Notes: generated by a model from the sequence alone, not told the origin. DNA of 64,000 nt from Legionella micdadei (GCF_000953635.1 NZ_LN614830.1:2719001-2783000); one strand, 5' to 3'. Shown: positions 17,511-28,153, counted from the first letter of the stretch. A program made the numbers and translations.

Positions 17511-18812
17511 TTAGAATTGTTGACCCATAGGATTGGGATGTGTATAGCCATGGTGCGCATACGGATCTTCAACCGGAGTATATGGGGGTTGGACACCAGG
17601 ATAGCCTGGTTGAACAGGCGGATAACCTGAGGCCATCGGAGTAGGAAATTGCACTGGTGAGGTATACTGTTCTGGTTGTGCATAGAAAGTAGGGTATTGC
17701 GGGTATCCAGTCGATGGGACCCTCTCAGAGGGGTGACCATAAACCGGCGGCGGTATAATACCAAACCCGTCCGACGGTGCTGATGGCATCATAGATGGAT
17801 GCTGGTGAACGTACACAACAGGTTGTGGGAAAGGACGCAAATTGAAGCGGAAGGTTTGTTTATCGATTTCTATATCCACTTCAGACAGTTCACCACGACG
17901 CAATTGCCTTATCGTGTTTAAAATTTCTTGCTTCTCTCTACTTCGCGAAAACCAATTAGGAACGCTTTGTTTACCTAGTTGTTGACGAAGGGTAGCGATA
18001 GCACAGTTTACTTTTATTGGGTCAAGATTCGCCTCTCTTAACTCTTCCTCATCGAGCGTATAACGATGAGGATCCGCAGGATCCAGCGCATCCGGATTAG
18101 CAATTTTAATTATATAATTTTGAAATGCATTAATAAGTAAATTCCCTGCAAAAGCACCGATAAGGGATAAGCAAATAATACTTAAAACAATGAGGCCTAC
18201 AGGGTTGGTAATTCCAGCCGCTAAAGCAAGTGTGGTGAGAGGGGCAGTAAGGAAGAAAAACGTGAGTACACCAGATGCAGCACCGAATGCAGCCATGCTG
18301 AGCATGGAAACAAGGGCTTGGCGAATTCCTTCGTTATGCCACAAGCGTTCCATACTATCAGCAAAGGCCCTAAAAAGAAAAATTAACGCGACAGTGGTCA
18401 AGACAATCCCGATCAGTGCAAGCGCGATTATGGCAAGAACCGCCCAAAGTTGAGCTTTCTTTTCATCATTGCCACCACCACCAGAAAACCCTGAGTTTGG
18501 ATGGCCATGGTGGTGACCTCCGATGCCTCCAACGTCAACAAATGGTCCATGGTGATGATGGTAAGACAAGGCATCGAGCATGAACCAATAGAAAATAAAG
18601 TCATTAGTTGGGCAATAACAGTAATGAGAATGTCTTCGATAATCTTCTACGAGACGGATTTCAATTATCGGTCGGTAGACCAATGGAGGCCTATAACCCT
18701 CATGCTCTAAATATTGGGGACAGGCTGCTAAAAAAGTGTTAAGTACCGTGTAGGCTTTAAGTTTCTCGGAAGGTTCAAGACTATACAATGAACTATCTTG
18801 ATTATAATACAA
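17511..18812 (-). CDS. Membrane protein with Pro/Tyr-rich tail, main part of a frameshifted gene
   Basis: 433-codon reading frame. Residues 1-75 are soluble, 85-115 His/Gly-rich, and about 120-150, 165-200 and 205-235 are hydrophobic (three or four membrane segments). A charged segment and a ~100-residue tail rich in Pro, Tyr, Gln and Gly follow. No known family recognised. The frame opens with TTG directly after an in-frame TGA, with no Shine-Dalgarno, so this is unlikely to be the true start. The upstream frame at 18728-18940 has a good start and ends just past this point; the two join if one base is restored near 18812. It is therefore either a broken gene or a sequence error. Confidence 0.6.
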   Translation of the reverse strand: MYYNQDSSLYSLEPSEKLKAYTVLNTFLAACPQYLEHEGYRPPLVYRPIIEIRLVEDYRRHSHYCYCPTNDFIFYWFMLDALSYHHHHGPFVDVGGIGGHHHGHPNSGFSGGGGNDEKKAQLWAVLAIIALALIGIVLTTVALIFLFRAFADSMERLWHNEGIRQALVSMLSMAAFGAASGVLTFFFLTAPLTTLALAAGITNPVGLIVLSIICLSLIGAFAGNLLINAFQNYIIKIANPDALDPADPHRYTLDEEELREANLDPIKVNCAIATLRQQLGKQSVPNWFSRSREKQEILNTIRQLRRGELSEVDIEIDKQTFRFNLRPFPQPVVYVHQHPSMMPSAPSDGFGIIPPPVYGHPSERVPSTGYPQYPTFYAQPEQYTSPVQFPTPMASGYPPVQPGYPGVQPPYTPVEDPYAHHGYTHPNPMGQQF

Positions 18813-18940
18813 TCAAGCTTGGAACGCAAAAGGGAACAAATTTCTTCGTAGGTTTTATGTTCAGATAGAAATTGTTGATAGTCTTTCACTAAGCTTAACT
18901 GAAGCTGAGCGAGCAAGTTGCTGGTAAATATACCTGCCAT
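18728..18940 (-). pseudogene. N-terminal part of the frameshifted membrane protein gene
   Basis: Starts with ATG at 18940 behind AAGGGGG at a good distance. About the first 43 residues (through the L-R-S-K-L-D segment, to near 18812) look like real protein; after that the frame runs on as out-of-phase sequence over the downstream gene to a stop at 18728. Joining this to the frame beginning at 18812 needs a -1 shift, equal to one lost base in or after the GAT codon. No classical X-XXY-YYZ slippery heptamer is seen, which argues against programmed frameshifting. The ppiD start is unrelated and lies upstream. Confidence 0.55.
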
Positions 18941-18954
18941 TATTAACCCCCTTA

Positions 18955-20835
18955 CTACTTAGGTTTTCCAATTTTTGCAGTCTGAACTAGATCATTGATG
19001 TATAAATCATAATCCATTACCCCATAGCTCGATTCAATTTGTTGAGCGATGCTTGCCTGCTGCTCTTTATCTAATGATTCCAATTCGCCATCATTGATTT
19101 GCTTCAAACGCACAATCACATAATTGCCATTATTTAAGCTACGGCCATCACGGCTATTTACCCGTGGCAGGCTAAAAGCTAAATCGTTGATGGCAGGCTC
19201 CGCTTTATCTGTATCGCGAGTGGCCTTCTCTACCTCATGCCATTGCAGTTGGTTCATTTGCATTAATTTCTCTTGCTGGCTTTCATCTTCTTTATCAGAC
19301 AGCAACTCGGTACCCAATTGTTTTGCTTGCTGCTCAGCATTCAATAGAGCGAGTTTTTTTACAATAAAATCTTTGACCTCGGCCAATGGTTTTTCGGCTG
19401 CAGGCAGGTGCTGATTCACACGCAGAACGATCACACTGTCGTTGTCCACTTGAATTGGGTCGCTATTATTGCCAAGATTCAACACATCATGACTAAACGC
19501 AGCATTGACGACTTGTTTATTTTTAGTTAACTCTGTGCTTCCACCTTGACGCGAAAAAGGTTCGGTGTGCTCAACTGGCAGCTTTAAAGCATCAGAAACA
19601 GGCGCCAAAGAGTCCGGGCTTTGATAACTTAAATCACTCAGTTGCTCTAAAGCTTGGGCATACTGAGTCTGAGCAAGATCCGCGAGCAATTGCTCTTTAA
19701 TACTGAACTCAACCTCTGCTAAAGGTTTTACTGTAGCAGGTTTATAGGCAACCAGTTTAAAAATTTCATAACCGTGGGGTGATTTCACTGGAGGTGAGAT
19801 TTGTCCTGGCTGGGTTAGATTAGCCAATGTTTTATCGAAACCTGATTGACCGGCAACCAACCAGGGAAGCAATCCTTGGTTAGCGATTGACAATTTATCA
19901 TCAGAATTTGTTTTTACGAACTCGTTAAATTGTGTAGGATTTTTTTGTAATGCTTGGTACGTCTCATCCGCTTTTTGTTTTATCTGATTTTGTGTCTCAT
20001 CCGAAGCATCCTCTGGCACTGCAAAAAGGATATGTGCTACTTGCCATTGTGCAGGTGTAAGATAATTATCCTTATTCTCGTCATAATAACGTTTTATGTC
20101 ATCAGGGGTAATTTGAATTTTATCTTTGATTTGCTGGGTAGATAAACGAACGTAATCGATACTTACTTTTTCTGGTGACAAAAATTCTTTTTGATGATGC
20201 TGGTAATAGTCATTGATCGCCGCATCAGAAATTTGATTATTTTTCATGAAGAGAGAAGCGGGAATCTCTAAATAATCATAGTCTCTGGTTTGCATGTAGA
20301 GCTTAACGAACCGTTTAATTTCGTTGGGTAAGGCAAACGCAGTACCAATGAATGCAAAGCGTTGTTGATTGAGCAACATACCTTGTCTTACTTCATTTTG
20401 AAATGATTCAGGGGTAAACATAGCACCGCTTAACGCTTGCTGGTATCGTTCGGGAGAAAAGTGGCCATCTTGCTGAAATTGCGGAATGCTAAGTATGGCA
20501 GCATCAGCTTGCTCTTTACTCACTTCAAAACCTGCATTTCTGGCTGCTTGCACACTGACTTCATTTGTAATCATGGCAGTGAGCACTTGCTTTCTAAGCG
20601 CTGATTCACTGGCAGCAGTCAATTGAGAAGGGTCACGCTGTTGACGAATCCGGCGATAATTGACTTCAAAAACCTGTTTAGTAATCGGATGTCCATTCAC
20701 ATCAACTTCGACATCCGAAGCTTGATGGAATTGCATGTAATAGTCTACTCCGAATAAGGTAAAGGTAACAGCAATCAGAATAATAACTACCCAGGCTATA
20801 ATACCCTGTATGCGTTCGTTCAGCTTCTGCAACAT
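18955..20835 (-). CDS. ppiD: Periplasmic folding chaperone PpiD (SurA/parvulin type)
   Basis: Inner-membrane-anchored periplasmic chaperone that meets polypeptides leaving SecYEG. A single transmembrane helix (about residues 15-37) is followed by a SurA-N-like domain, a parvulin domain around residues 265-365 (Q-V-A-H-I-L-F and S-P-H-G-Y-E-I-F-K) and a C-terminal domain. About 626 aa, as in E. coli (623). I chose the ATG at 20835, matching the M-L-Q-K-L-N-E-R start of homologues, over an upstream TTG. It closes the tig-clpP-clpX-lon-hupB-ppiD block as in enterics, here with two tRNA genes inserted before it. Confidence 0.93.
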   Translation of the reverse strand: MLQKLNERIQGIIAWVVIILIAVTFTLFGVDYYMQFHQASDVEVDVNGHPITKQVFEVNYRRIRQQRDPSQLTAASESALRKQVLTAMITNEVSVQAARNAGFEVSKEQADAAILSIPQFQQDGHFSPERYQQALSGAMFTPESFQNEVRQGMLLNQQRFAFIGTAFALPNEIKRFVKLYMQTRDYDYLEIPASLFMKNNQISDAAINDYYQHHQKEFLSPEKVSIDYVRLSTQQIKDKIQITPDDIKRYYDENKDNYLTPAQWQVAHILFAVPEDASDETQNQIKQKADETYQALQKNPTQFNEFVKTNSDDKLSIANQGLLPWLVAGQSGFDKTLANLTQPGQISPPVKSPHGYEIFKLVAYKPATVKPLAEVEFSIKEQLLADLAQTQYAQALEQLSDLSYQSPDSLAPVSDALKLPVEHTEPFSRQGGSTELTKNKQVVNAAFSHDVLNLGNNSDPIQVDNDSVIVLRVNQHLPAAEKPLAEVKDFIVKKLALLNAEQQAKQLGTELLSDKEDESQQEKLMQMNQLQWHEVEKATRDTDKAEPAINDLAFSLPRVNSRDGRSLNNGNYVIVRLKQINDGELESLDKEQQASIAQQIESSYGVMDYDLYINDLVQTAKIGKPK

Positions 20836-21037
20836 GTTCGAAGTTCCATATTGGTCAATTCGCAAGAAAATCTCGATTTAACAGCAATAGACCAGCTCCA
20901 TATTGAGGAACAGCCCTATTTAGCACAACTTATGCCAGCGGTTTTAGAAAAAGTTCCTTACAACCTGGGCTCAAATCTGACTTTGTGCCAAGGCCAACAT
21001 AAGGGGGACTTGATCTACTACTTTAAACACAGCTGAT

Positions 21038-21063
21038 AAAAAAAACGCGCCCTTCGGCGCGTT
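21038..21063 (-). terminator. Terminator of the hupB-tRNA unit
   Basis: On the minus strand an 8-bp GC-rich stem (AACGCGCC/GGCGCGTT with a 4-base loop) is followed by a run of T residues, 5 bases after the 3' end of tRNA-Asp. This is a textbook rho-independent terminator. Confidence 0.85.
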
Positions 21064-21067
21064 AATC

Positions 21068-21144
21068 TGGCGGAGTGGACGGGACTCGAACCCGCGACCC
21101 CCGGCGTGACAGGCCGGTATTCTAACCTGCTGAACTACCACTCC
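21068..21144 (-). tRNA. tRNA-Asp (GTC)
   Basis: 77-base tRNA with encoded CCA. It folds into a cloverleaf: the acceptor begins GGAGTGG, the anticodon loop is CTGTCAC (anticodon GTC) and the T-loop is GTTCGAGTC. It is 6 bases downstream of tRNA-Val on the same strand and just upstream of the terminator. Confidence 0.97.
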
Positions 21145-21150
21145 TATTCT

Positions 21151-21226
21151 TGGTGGGTGCTGCAGGGATCGAACCTGCGACCCTCGCCTTGTAAGGGCGA
21201 TGCTCTCCCAGCTGAGCTAAGCACCC
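21151..21226 (-). tRNA. tRNA-Val (TAC)
   Basis: 76-base tRNA with encoded CCA, acceptor GGGTGCT, anticodon loop CTTACAA (anticodon TAC), T-loop GTTCGATCC. It starts only 7 bases after the hupB stop with no terminator between, so it is probably cut from a hupB-tRNA transcript. Confidence 0.97.
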
Positions 21227-21233
21227 AAAAAAC

Positions 21234-21512
21234 TTAGCCTTCCTGTACAGCTTCTTTTAAAGATTTACCTGCTTTAAATTTAGCAACTCTTGAAGCTTTA
21301 ATTTCAATTGTTGCTCCTGTCTGCGGGTTTCTGCCGGTACGCGCAGAACGATTGCCAGTGGAGAAAGAACCGAAGCCTGGCAGCACAACCTGATCGCCTC
21401 TTTTGAGTGCATCAGTGACGGTCATCATAAAAGTTTCGAGAACTCGACTAGCGTCTGCTTTTGTTACGCCTGAGCCACTTGCAATTGCTTCAATCAATTC
21501 ACTCTTATTCAT
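21234..21512 (-). CDS. hupB: DNA-binding protein HU
   Basis: Nucleoid-associated architectural protein, 92 aa. The start M-N-K-S-E-L-I-E-A-I and the DNA-arm segment (G-R-N-P-Q-T-G, with Pro at the tip) are diagnostic of the HU beta type. A strong sigma70-like promoter lies upstream and AGGGG precedes the ATG. lon ends upstream on the same strand, as in E. coli lon-hupB. Downstream, tRNA-Val and tRNA-Asp follow without a gap for a terminator. Confidence 0.96.
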   Translation of the reverse strand: MNKSELIEAIASGSGVTKADASRVLETFMMTVTDALKRGDQVVLPGFGSFSTGNRSARTGRNPQTGATIEIKASRVAKFKAGKSLKEAVQEG

Positions 21513-21550
21513 CTTTTCCCCTAATCAGTTATTCTTCCTTATCCAAGGTG

Positions 21551-21579
21551 ATTAGAACAAAATCATCTACCTCAGTCAA
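21551..21579 (-). promoter_or_regulatory. hupB promoter (sigma70 type)
   Basis: TTGACT at 21574-21579 and TCTAAT at 21551-21556 are separated by exactly 17 bases, and the predicted start site lies about 30 bases before the hupB ATG. It probably also drives the two tRNA genes behind hupB. Confidence 0.75.
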
Positions 21580-21638
21580 GCAGTCACTTCCTTGCATCGC
21601 CCGCCAGCAGCGGGCAACGGTGTGAAATATACCCGGTA

Positions 21639-24086
21639 TTAATGGGCGTGTAAATCTTTATTTTTACTTTTTTTCGAAGTTCCTCGAGAAATAACCTCAG
21701 AGGGAGTCGATTCAGCGGATTTTACGATAGGACTTCGTTGTAGTGCGAGCGCTAGCACCTCTTCAATGGTTTTTACCGGATGAATGGTCAGTTTCCTTAA
21801 GACATTGTCTGGAATCTCTTCGAGATCCTTTCGATTTTCTTCAGGAATGATCACATGCTTAATTCCACCGCGGTGCGCAGCAAGGAGTTTTTCCTTTAAA
21901 CCACCTATCGGAAGGACCTGGCCACGCAAAGTAATTTCACCGGTCATTGCAACATCAGCGCGCACGGGTATTTGTGTGACCACAGAAACAAGAGCGGTAC
22001 ACATGCCAATACCCGCACTTGGGCCATCTTTAGGTGTTGCCCCTTCTGGGACGTGGACGTGAAAATCATTTTTATCATAAAAATCGTCTGTTAGGCCAAA
22101 AGACTTCGCGCGGCTTCTAACCACCGTCATCGCTGCCTGAATAGACTCTTGCATCACTTCGCCCAATTGGCCTGTGTGTGTCGTTTTGCCCTTACCCGGC
22201 ATCATCGATGCCTCGATAGTGAGCAGCTCTCCTCCAACACTGGTCCAAGCGAGGCCTGTCACTTGACCCACCTGATCGAACTCTTCGGCAAGACCGTAGC
22301 GGAACTTTTTCACGCCAAGGTATTTCTCGATATTAGTGCGCGAAACAGCGACTTTTTTGACTCGCTTACCTGTTAAGATTTCTTTCACTACTTTACGGCA
22401 AATGCTGGCGATATCACGTTCTAAATTACGTACGCCTGCTTCACGCGTGTAATGACGGACAATCTCGCGAATAGCGCTCTCACCGATGCTAATTTCCTCT
22501 GGTTTAAGTCCATTTAGCACGAGCTGTTTTGGTACCAAATAACTTGTCGCAATGTGTATTTTTTCGTCTTCGGTGTAACCCGCTAAACGAATAACTTCCA
22601 TTCGGTCTAGCAACGGGGCTGGAATCTCCAGCGAATTCGCAGTTGCAATAAACATGACATCACTTAAGTCATAATCAACTTCAAGGTAATGGTCATTGAA
22701 CGTATGGTTTTGTTCGGGATCAAGCACCTCGAGGAGGGCAGAAGCAGGATCCCCGCGAAAATCCATAGCCATTTTATCGACTTCATCAAGCATGATCAGC
22801 GGATTTTTTACCCCTGCCTTGCACAATTTTTGGATGATTTTACCCGGCATAGAGCCAATATAGGTGCGTCGATGGCCACGGATTTCTGCTTCATCCCTTA
22901 CCCCACCTAAGGCGATGCGGATGAAGGTTCTACCGGTCGCATTAGCAATGGATTGTCCTAAAGAGGTCTTACCTACCCCCGGAGGCCCTACCAAGCATAA
23001 GATTGGGCCTTTCAACCGTTTTACCCGCTGTTGTACCGCAAGGTATTCGATAATGCGTTCTTTAACTTTCTCAAGGCCGTAATGCTCTTTATCCAGGAGT
23101 TTTTCCGCTTTGCGTAAATCAAACTGAATTTTATTCTTCCTCTTCCAAGGAACGCTCAACATCCAATCTAAGTAATTGCGGATTACTGTCGCCTCAGCCG
23201 ACATCGGTGACATCAGCTTTAATTTCTGCAATTCAGATAAAGACTTTTCTTTAGCTTCTTTTGGCATTCCTGCTTTTTTAATCGAAGCTTCTAATTGTTC
23301 AATTTCGTTGCCTTCTTCACCAAGCTCGCCTAGCTCTTTTTGTATCGCTTTAATTTGTTCGTTTAGATAATATTCCCTTTGACTTTTTTCCATCTGGCGT
23401 TTAACTCGTCCACGCACCCGTTTTTCCACATGGAGCAGATCGATTTCGCCCTCGATAGCAGCCATTAATCGTTCCAAACGAGTACCGATATCGATGGTCT
23501 CAAGTAATTCTTGCTTATCATCAACTTTTAAACTTAAGTGGGCAGCAATGGTGTCTGCCAAACGGCCCGGTTCTTCAATGCTGGCTAAAGAACTTAACAC
23601 CTCAGGTGGTATTTTTTTGTTGAGCTTAATGTATTGTTCAAACTGAGACATCAATGAGCGCATTAAAATTTCGATTTCCTGCTCTTTTAATGTTTCGTTT
23701 GTTTCTTCAATTGGTTCCAGATCCGCCTCGAGAAAACCCTGCTCTAGTTTATAAGACTTAACACGAGCGCGTTGTTCCCCCTCAACAAGTACTTTTACTG
23801 TACCATCAGGAAGCTTTAGTAATTGTAGAACGCTGGAAACAGTTCCAACGTTAAACACGTCATCAACACCGGGATCATCGTTGGAGGATTTTCGCTGAGC
23901 AACTAAAAAAATCTGTTTATTATCCACCATCGAAGCTTCCAGCGCTTTTATGGATTTTTCCCGACCAACAAACAAAGGAATGACCATATGAGGGTACACC
24001 ACAACATCCCGAAGAGGTAATACGGGTAGCGGTGACATTACTTCCTTTTCAGACGGCATGATTTCATTTTCGCTTTCGCTAGACAT
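21639..24086 (-). CDS. lon: ATP-dependent protease Lon
   Basis: Homo-oligomeric cytosolic protease that removes damaged and short-lived regulatory proteins. LonA layout: N-terminal substrate domain (about 15-215), coiled-coil linker, AAA+ module with Walker A G-P-P-G-V-G-K-T, and C-terminal protease domain with the catalytic Ser in P-K-D-G-P-S-A-G and Lys in G-L-K-E-K. At 815 aa it is close to E. coli Lon (784) with a short Ser/Lys-rich tail. It lies between clpX and hupB on the minus strand. Confidence 0.97.
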   Translation of the reverse strand: MSSESENEIMPSEKEVMSPLPVLPLRDVVVYPHMVIPLFVGREKSIKALEASMVDNKQIFLVAQRKSSNDDPGVDDVFNVGTVSSVLQLLKLPDGTVKVLVEGEQRARVKSYKLEQGFLEADLEPIEETNETLKEQEIEILMRSLMSQFEQYIKLNKKIPPEVLSSLASIEEPGRLADTIAAHLSLKVDDKQELLETIDIGTRLERLMAAIEGEIDLLHVEKRVRGRVKRQMEKSQREYYLNEQIKAIQKELGELGEEGNEIEQLEASIKKAGMPKEAKEKSLSELQKLKLMSPMSAEATVIRNYLDWMLSVPWKRKNKIQFDLRKAEKLLDKEHYGLEKVKERIIEYLAVQQRVKRLKGPILCLVGPPGVGKTSLGQSIANATGRTFIRIALGGVRDEAEIRGHRRTYIGSMPGKIIQKLCKAGVKNPLIMLDEVDKMAMDFRGDPASALLEVLDPEQNHTFNDHYLEVDYDLSDVMFIATANSLEIPAPLLDRMEVIRLAGYTEDEKIHIATSYLVPKQLVLNGLKPEEISIGESAIREIVRHYTREAGVRNLERDIASICRKVVKEILTGKRVKKVAVSRTNIEKYLGVKKFRYGLAEEFDQVGQVTGLAWTSVGGELLTIEASMMPGKGKTTHTGQLGEVMQESIQAAMTVVRSRAKSFGLTDDFYDKNDFHVHVPEGATPKDGPSAGIGMCTALVSVVTQIPVRADVAMTGEITLRGQVLPIGGLKEKLLAAHRGGIKHVIIPEENRKDLEEIPDNVLRKLTIHPVKTIEEVLALALQRSPIVKSAESTPSEVISRGTSKKSKNKDLHAH

Positions 24087-24301
24087 AATGAGCCCTTATT
24101 CAAAACGATAATCCTATGAGAAAATAGCACAGCCATTCAGTTGAATTTTTTGCAAGCAACCACTGCGAGCGACTTCAGAACCCATTTACTTCACTAGCTT
24201 GAGCCCAAATAGCCTGGTTTCAGGCACCGAAACGCAGTATCTGAGCATCGGAACCTAAAAAATCCAGCTATTTTGGCCGAGGTAGTAGAAAACAGATCCT
24301 A

Positions 24302-25576
24302 CTATTCCCTTCCGCCAGCAGCAGTTTGTTTGCCTTCCTCACCTTCATAGATAAGGATGGGTTTACTCGTGTTATTAATGACATTTTCATCAATCACCAC
24401 TTTTTTAACCCCTTCAAGAGAAGGTAATTCATACATGGTGTCTAAAAGAATATTTTCAAGGATCGCACGTAATCCTCGAGCACCTATTTTTCTTTCAAGT
24501 GCTTTTTTAGCTATCATGCGCAGTGCTTCTTCACGGAATTCAAGCTCAACATTTTCCATTTTAAATAAGGCATGGAATTGCTTGGTGAGTGCATTTTTAG
24601 GCTGAGTAAGAATATCGACCAGCGCATCTTCACTTAATTCATGAAGTGTGGTGACAACCGGTAACCTTCCCACGAATTCTGGAATTAGCCCATATTTTAC
24701 TAAATCCTCAGACTCAAGTTGTTCAAGGATTTTTTCTATATCCTTAGGATTTTTCTGATTTTTCAATTGCGCTGAGAAACCTATACCCGATTTATCACTT
24801 CGTTCACGAATAATCTTGTCAAGCCCAGCAAAAGCGCCTCCGCAAATAAACAGAATGTTTGAAGTATCGACCTGCAAAAATTCTTGCTGTGGATGTTTAC
24901 GCCCACCTTGTGGCGGTACGGAAGCGATAGTGCCCTCTATTAATTTTAATAACGCTTGCTGTACACCTTCGCCTGAAACATCACGGGTAATCGATGGGTT
25001 ATCTGATTTGCGCGAAATTTTATCAATTTCGTCGATATATACGATTCCCTGCTGCGCCTTATCAACATCATAATCGCATTTTTGTAGTAGTTTCTGGATA
25101 ATATTCTCTACATCCTCGCCCACGTAACCGGCTTCAGTTAGAGTAGTCGCATCGGCCATGGTAAACGGCACATTTAACAATCGAGCTAACGTTTGTGCAA
25201 GTAGCGTTTTACCGCTCCCTGTAGGCCCTATAAGCAGAATATTGCTTTTGCCTAACTCGATGCCATCTTCTGTTTTATGCTGTAATCGTTTGTAATGATT
25301 ATAAACAGCAACAGATAATACCTTTTTGGCATGTGGTTGGCCTATTACATATTCATCAAGAAAATTGGAGATTTCTTTAGGCGTCGGTAGGCGGGTTTCA
25401 GTTTCTTCCGGGGTATCCTGAGTCTCTTCACGTATAATGTCGTTGCATAACTCAACACATTCGTCACAAACGAAAACAGATGGACCAGCAATCAATTTTT
25501 TTACTTCATGCTGACTTTTTCCGCAAAATGAACAATATAAAACTTTATCGCCATCGCCGTTACCGGTTCTACTCAT
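24302..25576 (-). CDS. clpX: ClpXP ATPase subunit ClpX
   Basis: AAA+ unfoldase that feeds proteins into ClpP. The N-terminal C4 zinc-binding domain has C15, C18, C38 and C41. Walker A G-P-T-G-S-G-K-T, Walker B I-V-Y-I-D-E-I-D and the ClpP-docking I-G-F loop (K-S-G-I-G-F-S) are present. The length of 424 aa matches E. coli ClpX. AAGGGG precedes the ATG. It is separated from clpP by 327 bases, more than usual, so it may have its own promoter. Confidence 0.97.
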   Translation of the reverse strand: MSRTGNGDGDKVLYCSFCGKSQHEVKKLIAGPSVFVCDECVELCNDIIREETQDTPEETETRLPTPKEISNFLDEYVIGQPHAKKVLSVAVYNHYKRLQHKTEDGIELGKSNILLIGPTGSGKTLLAQTLARLLNVPFTMADATTLTEAGYVGEDVENIIQKLLQKCDYDVDKAQQGIVYIDEIDKISRKSDNPSITRDVSGEGVQQALLKLIEGTIASVPPQGGRKHPQQEFLQVDTSNILFICGGAFAGLDKIIRERSDKSGIGFSAQLKNQKNPKDIEKILEQLESEDLVKYGLIPEFVGRLPVVTTLHELSEDALVDILTQPKNALTKQFHALFKMENVELEFREEALRMIAKKALERKIGARGLRAILENILLDTMYELPSLEGVKKVVIDENVINNTSKPILIYEGEEGKQTAAGGRE

Positions 25577-25903
25577 CTACAAACCCCTTCTTTACTGCTA
25601 GAGCAACAACTTACTTGGTATAAGGAGATACCCTTACTAGCCGAACTTGCACGCTGAATACATCTTAAAAACTTGTTCCCGTGAAAAACAGGGCGGCTCA
25701 CATTGATGTATGCGGAGCCCGTTGTGTTGCGTGTGCAACCTCGACTGAATTTGGACCTAAAATACCGAGTTATCTTCCTCCAAGGGAGCTATTACCCTGC
25801 TAACTAGCTAAACTAAATACTCTAGTAAAATTTTAGACAATTGAAATAATAAAGCCAGTAAAATTACCAACCTGTCATTAATTATAACAGATTGGCAATC
25901 CTA
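25577..25903. other. clpP-clpX intergenic region
   Basis: 327 bases. The high-coordinate end carries the clpP terminator (listed separately), and the rest should hold a clpX promoter, although no convincing -10/-35 pair was found. A GC-richer segment around 25690-25760 has the look of a decayed dispersed repeat. No gene seen. Confidence 0.45.
25864..25898 (-). terminator. Terminator after clpP
   Basis: On the minus strand TTGCCAATCTG pairs with CAGGTTGGTAA (two G-U pairs) around a 13-base loop, followed by TTTTA. It lies 5 bases after the clpP stop and would separate tig-clpP from clpX transcription. Confidence 0.65.
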
Positions 25904-26539
25904 TTACTCAGACGCAGCCATGGCTTCACGATCGAAAAGAACTTTATCTATTAAACCATATTCGCAGGCTTGGGTGGCACTCATAAAATTATCACGGTCA
26001 GTATCCCGCATGATTTGATCGGGCGTTTTTTTAGTATGTTTAGCCATAATACTATTCAACCGCTCACGCACAGCTAATGTTTCTCGTGCATGAATTTCAA
26101 TATCAGAAGCCTGCCCTCGATAACCACCTAATGGCTGATGGATCATGACACGGGAATTCGGTAAGCAAAAACGCTTACCTTCAGCACCAGAACAAAGCAA
26201 AAGTGCTGCAGCGCTTGCTGCCTGCCCGATACACAGCGTACTAACATCAGGCTTGATGAATTGCATTGTGTCATAGATTGCGAGTCCGGCTGTCACCACA
26301 CCACCAGGCGAATTAATATACAAGGAGATGTCCTTCTCAGGATTTTCTGATTCCAGAAACAAGAGTTGGGCAACAACCAAATTCGCCATATGGTCTTCGA
26401 CTTCGCCTAGAAGAAAGATTATCCTTTCTTTCAAAAGCCTTGAATAAATATCATAGGAACGTTCGCCTCTTGCGGTTTGCTCGACAACCATCGGAATCAA
26501 ACCACTGGCATTTCTAATCACATTGTCTGAATAACCCAT
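25904..26539 (-). CDS. clpP: ATP-dependent Clp protease proteolytic subunit
   Basis: Barrel-shaped serine peptidase that degrades substrates delivered by ClpX or ClpA. Catalytic triad: S109 in G-Q-A-A-S-A-A, H134 in M-I-H-Q-P, and Asp in the T-D-R-D-N-F-M-S segment. The family I-N-S-P-G-G motif is at 76-80. Length 211 aa, with a short propeptide expected before the mature N-terminus. It starts 4 bases after tig, so both are one transcript. Confidence 0.97.
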   Translation of the reverse strand: MGYSDNVIRNASGLIPMVVEQTARGERSYDIYSRLLKERIIFLLGEVEDHMANLVVAQLLFLESENPEKDISLYINSPGGVVTAGLAIYDTMQFIKPDVSTLCIGQAASAAALLLCSGAEGKRFCLPNSRVMIHQPLGGYRGQASDIEIHARETLAVRERLNSIMAKHTKKTPDQIMRDTDRDNFMSATQACEYGLIDKVLFDREAMAASE

Positions 26540-26543
26540 CTAT

Positions 26544-27875
26544 TTACTCTCCTTTCGCCTCACTTTCCTTAGTGGGATTCATTACTGCATCATAATTCAT
26601 TTCTTTCTCGACGAGCTTCGCATTTTCGCTGATTTTTTCGGCAACTATTTCTTCCATCACCAATGCTTCAACTTCTGCCACACGCTCTTTGCTTTCTTGA
26701 TACCATCTTCGAAGCGAATCAGGATCTTCGTATGCACTAGCAAATTTTTCAATCATGGCATCAACTCTGGCTTTATCAGCAACAAGCTCATGTTTTTTTA
26801 CGTACTCAGAAAAAAGCAAACCTAAATGAACCCTTCTTCTTGCTTGATCTTCGAACAAAGCACGAGGGAAGTCAGGAATTTGCTCATGATCAGAATGTTC
26901 ATGACCGAAAAGCCGATGGTACATGTCATGCTTTAAATGTTCAATTTCTTTGTCAATCAATGCATTAGGTAACTCAAATTGGTTGACGGCCAGTAGCTTA
27001 TCAAAAATGCGTTCACGATTCATCGCATTAACGCGGCGCTCGAGCTCACGCACCATATTTTCTTTAATGTCTTTTTTCAGCGCTTCCATACCACCTTCGG
27101 TGATGTTGAATTTCTCAGCAAAAGTATCATCTAAAGACGGTAATTTTCCCTCTAGCACTTGGTGTATGGTGATTTTGAATGTTGCTTCTTTACCGGCTAA
27201 TTCTTGATGACCATAATTTTCTGGAAAAGTGACTTTAATATCAAATTGCTTATCCTTTTTCCCACCTATCAGCCCATCCTCAAAACCTGGGATCATTGAA
27301 CCAGACCCGATAATCACTTCATACCCTTCGGCTTTGCCTCCTTCAAAGGCTTTATCATTGATAAATCCTTCAAAATCAATGATGACTTTATCGTCTTTTG
27401 CAGCAGCGCGTGAAACTTCATGCCATTCTTTATTTTGCTCACGCAATTTTTCCAGCATATCAGTTACGTCGCTATCCTTAACTTCCGCACGAATGACTTC
27501 GATTTCATCTTGGTTTAATTCTGTAATATTAATTTCTGGGAATACTTCGAAAAATGCGGTGTATCTGAAGTCTTTACCGGACTCAATTTTCTCAGGCTCA
27601 ACAGTCGGCATACCTGCAGGCACTAACTCGTTTTTTTGCAATGCTTCAAATAAGGTAGATTGTACCATTTCTCTGGCAACTTCTTCGCGAACACTGTTAG
27701 AGAATCGGCTTTTTACGACATGCATAGGTACTTTGCCAGGACGAAAACCATCTACTTTTACTTTGCGGGCAAGATTGTGGAGACGAAGGCTCACTTCTTC
27801 CTCTATTTTTTCGGTGGGCACTGAAACCGTTACTTTACGCTCCAAACCTTTCAAGGTCTCAACAGAAACTTGCAT
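26544..27875 (-). CDS. tig: Trigger factor
   Basis: Ribosome-bound chaperone and peptidyl-prolyl isomerase that meets nascent chains. The N-terminal ribosome-binding signature G-F-R-x-G-K-x-P is present (G-F-R-P-G-K-V-P at about 44-51), followed by the FKBP-type domain (about 160-240) and the helical C-terminal arms. Length 443 aa versus 432 in E. coli. GAGAGGTG precedes the ATG. The start lies 29 bases after tRNA-Leu on the same strand, so it may be read from the tRNA promoter. Confidence 0.97.
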   Translation of the reverse strand: MQVSVETLKGLERKVTVSVPTEKIEEEVSLRLHNLARKVKVDGFRPGKVPMHVVKSRFSNSVREEVAREMVQSTLFEALQKNELVPAGMPTVEPEKIESGKDFRYTAFFEVFPEINITELNQDEIEVIRAEVKDSDVTDMLEKLREQNKEWHEVSRAAAKDDKVIIDFEGFINDKAFEGGKAEGYEVIIGSGSMIPGFEDGLIGGKKDKQFDIKVTFPENYGHQELAGKEATFKITIHQVLEGKLPSLDDTFAEKFNITEGGMEALKKDIKENMVRELERRVNAMNRERIFDKLLAVNQFELPNALIDKEIEHLKHDMYHRLFGHEHSDHEQIPDFPRALFEDQARRRVHLGLLFSEYVKKHELVADKARVDAMIEKFASAYEDPDSLRRWYQESKERVAEVEALVMEEIVAEKISENAKLVEKEMNYDAVMNPTKESEAKGE

Positions 27876-27904
27876 CTAGTCACCTCTCGGATATTGTCAT
27901 AAAA

Positions 27905-27990
27905 TGGTGCGAAAGGAGAGACTCGAACTCTCACGGGTTACCCCACTGGAACCTAAATCCAGCGCGTCTACCAGTTCCGCCACTTTCGCA
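27905..27990 (-). tRNA. tRNA-Leu (TAG)
   Basis: 86-base class II tRNA with encoded CCA and a long variable arm. The acceptor is TGCGAAA/TTTCGCA, and the anticodon loop TTTAGGT gives anticodon TAG. It is the last of four co-oriented tRNAs and is immediately upstream of tig. Confidence 0.96.
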
Positions 27991-28076
27991 AAACAGGGTG
28001 GAATTATCGAACAGTAAGCCTATCTTGTAAAGACTCGGAGTGAATCTTATGCAAAAACGGCCAGTTTAAGGAGATC

Positions 28077-28153
28077 TGGGGTGAGCGATGGGACTCGAAC
28101 CCACGACAACCGGGATCACAACCCGGGGCTCTACCAACTGAGCTACGCCCACC
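28077..28153 (-). tRNA. tRNA-His (GTG)
   Basis: 77 bases with the histidine-specific extra 5' G (G-1) facing C73, encoded CCA, and anticodon loop TTGTGAT (anticodon GTG). The acceptor has one G-U pair. Confidence 0.96.

Noticed and set aside
18780-18830. Programmed -1 frameshift at the membrane protein gene
   Set aside because: No slippery heptamer in the correct phase and no downstream pseudoknot was noticed; loss of one base explains it better.
20851-21036. 61-aa open frame opposite the ppiD start
   Set aside because: It begins with TTG, has no ribosome site and partly overlaps the ppiD upstream region; it reads plausibly as protein, so a decayed gene fragment is possible but unsupported.
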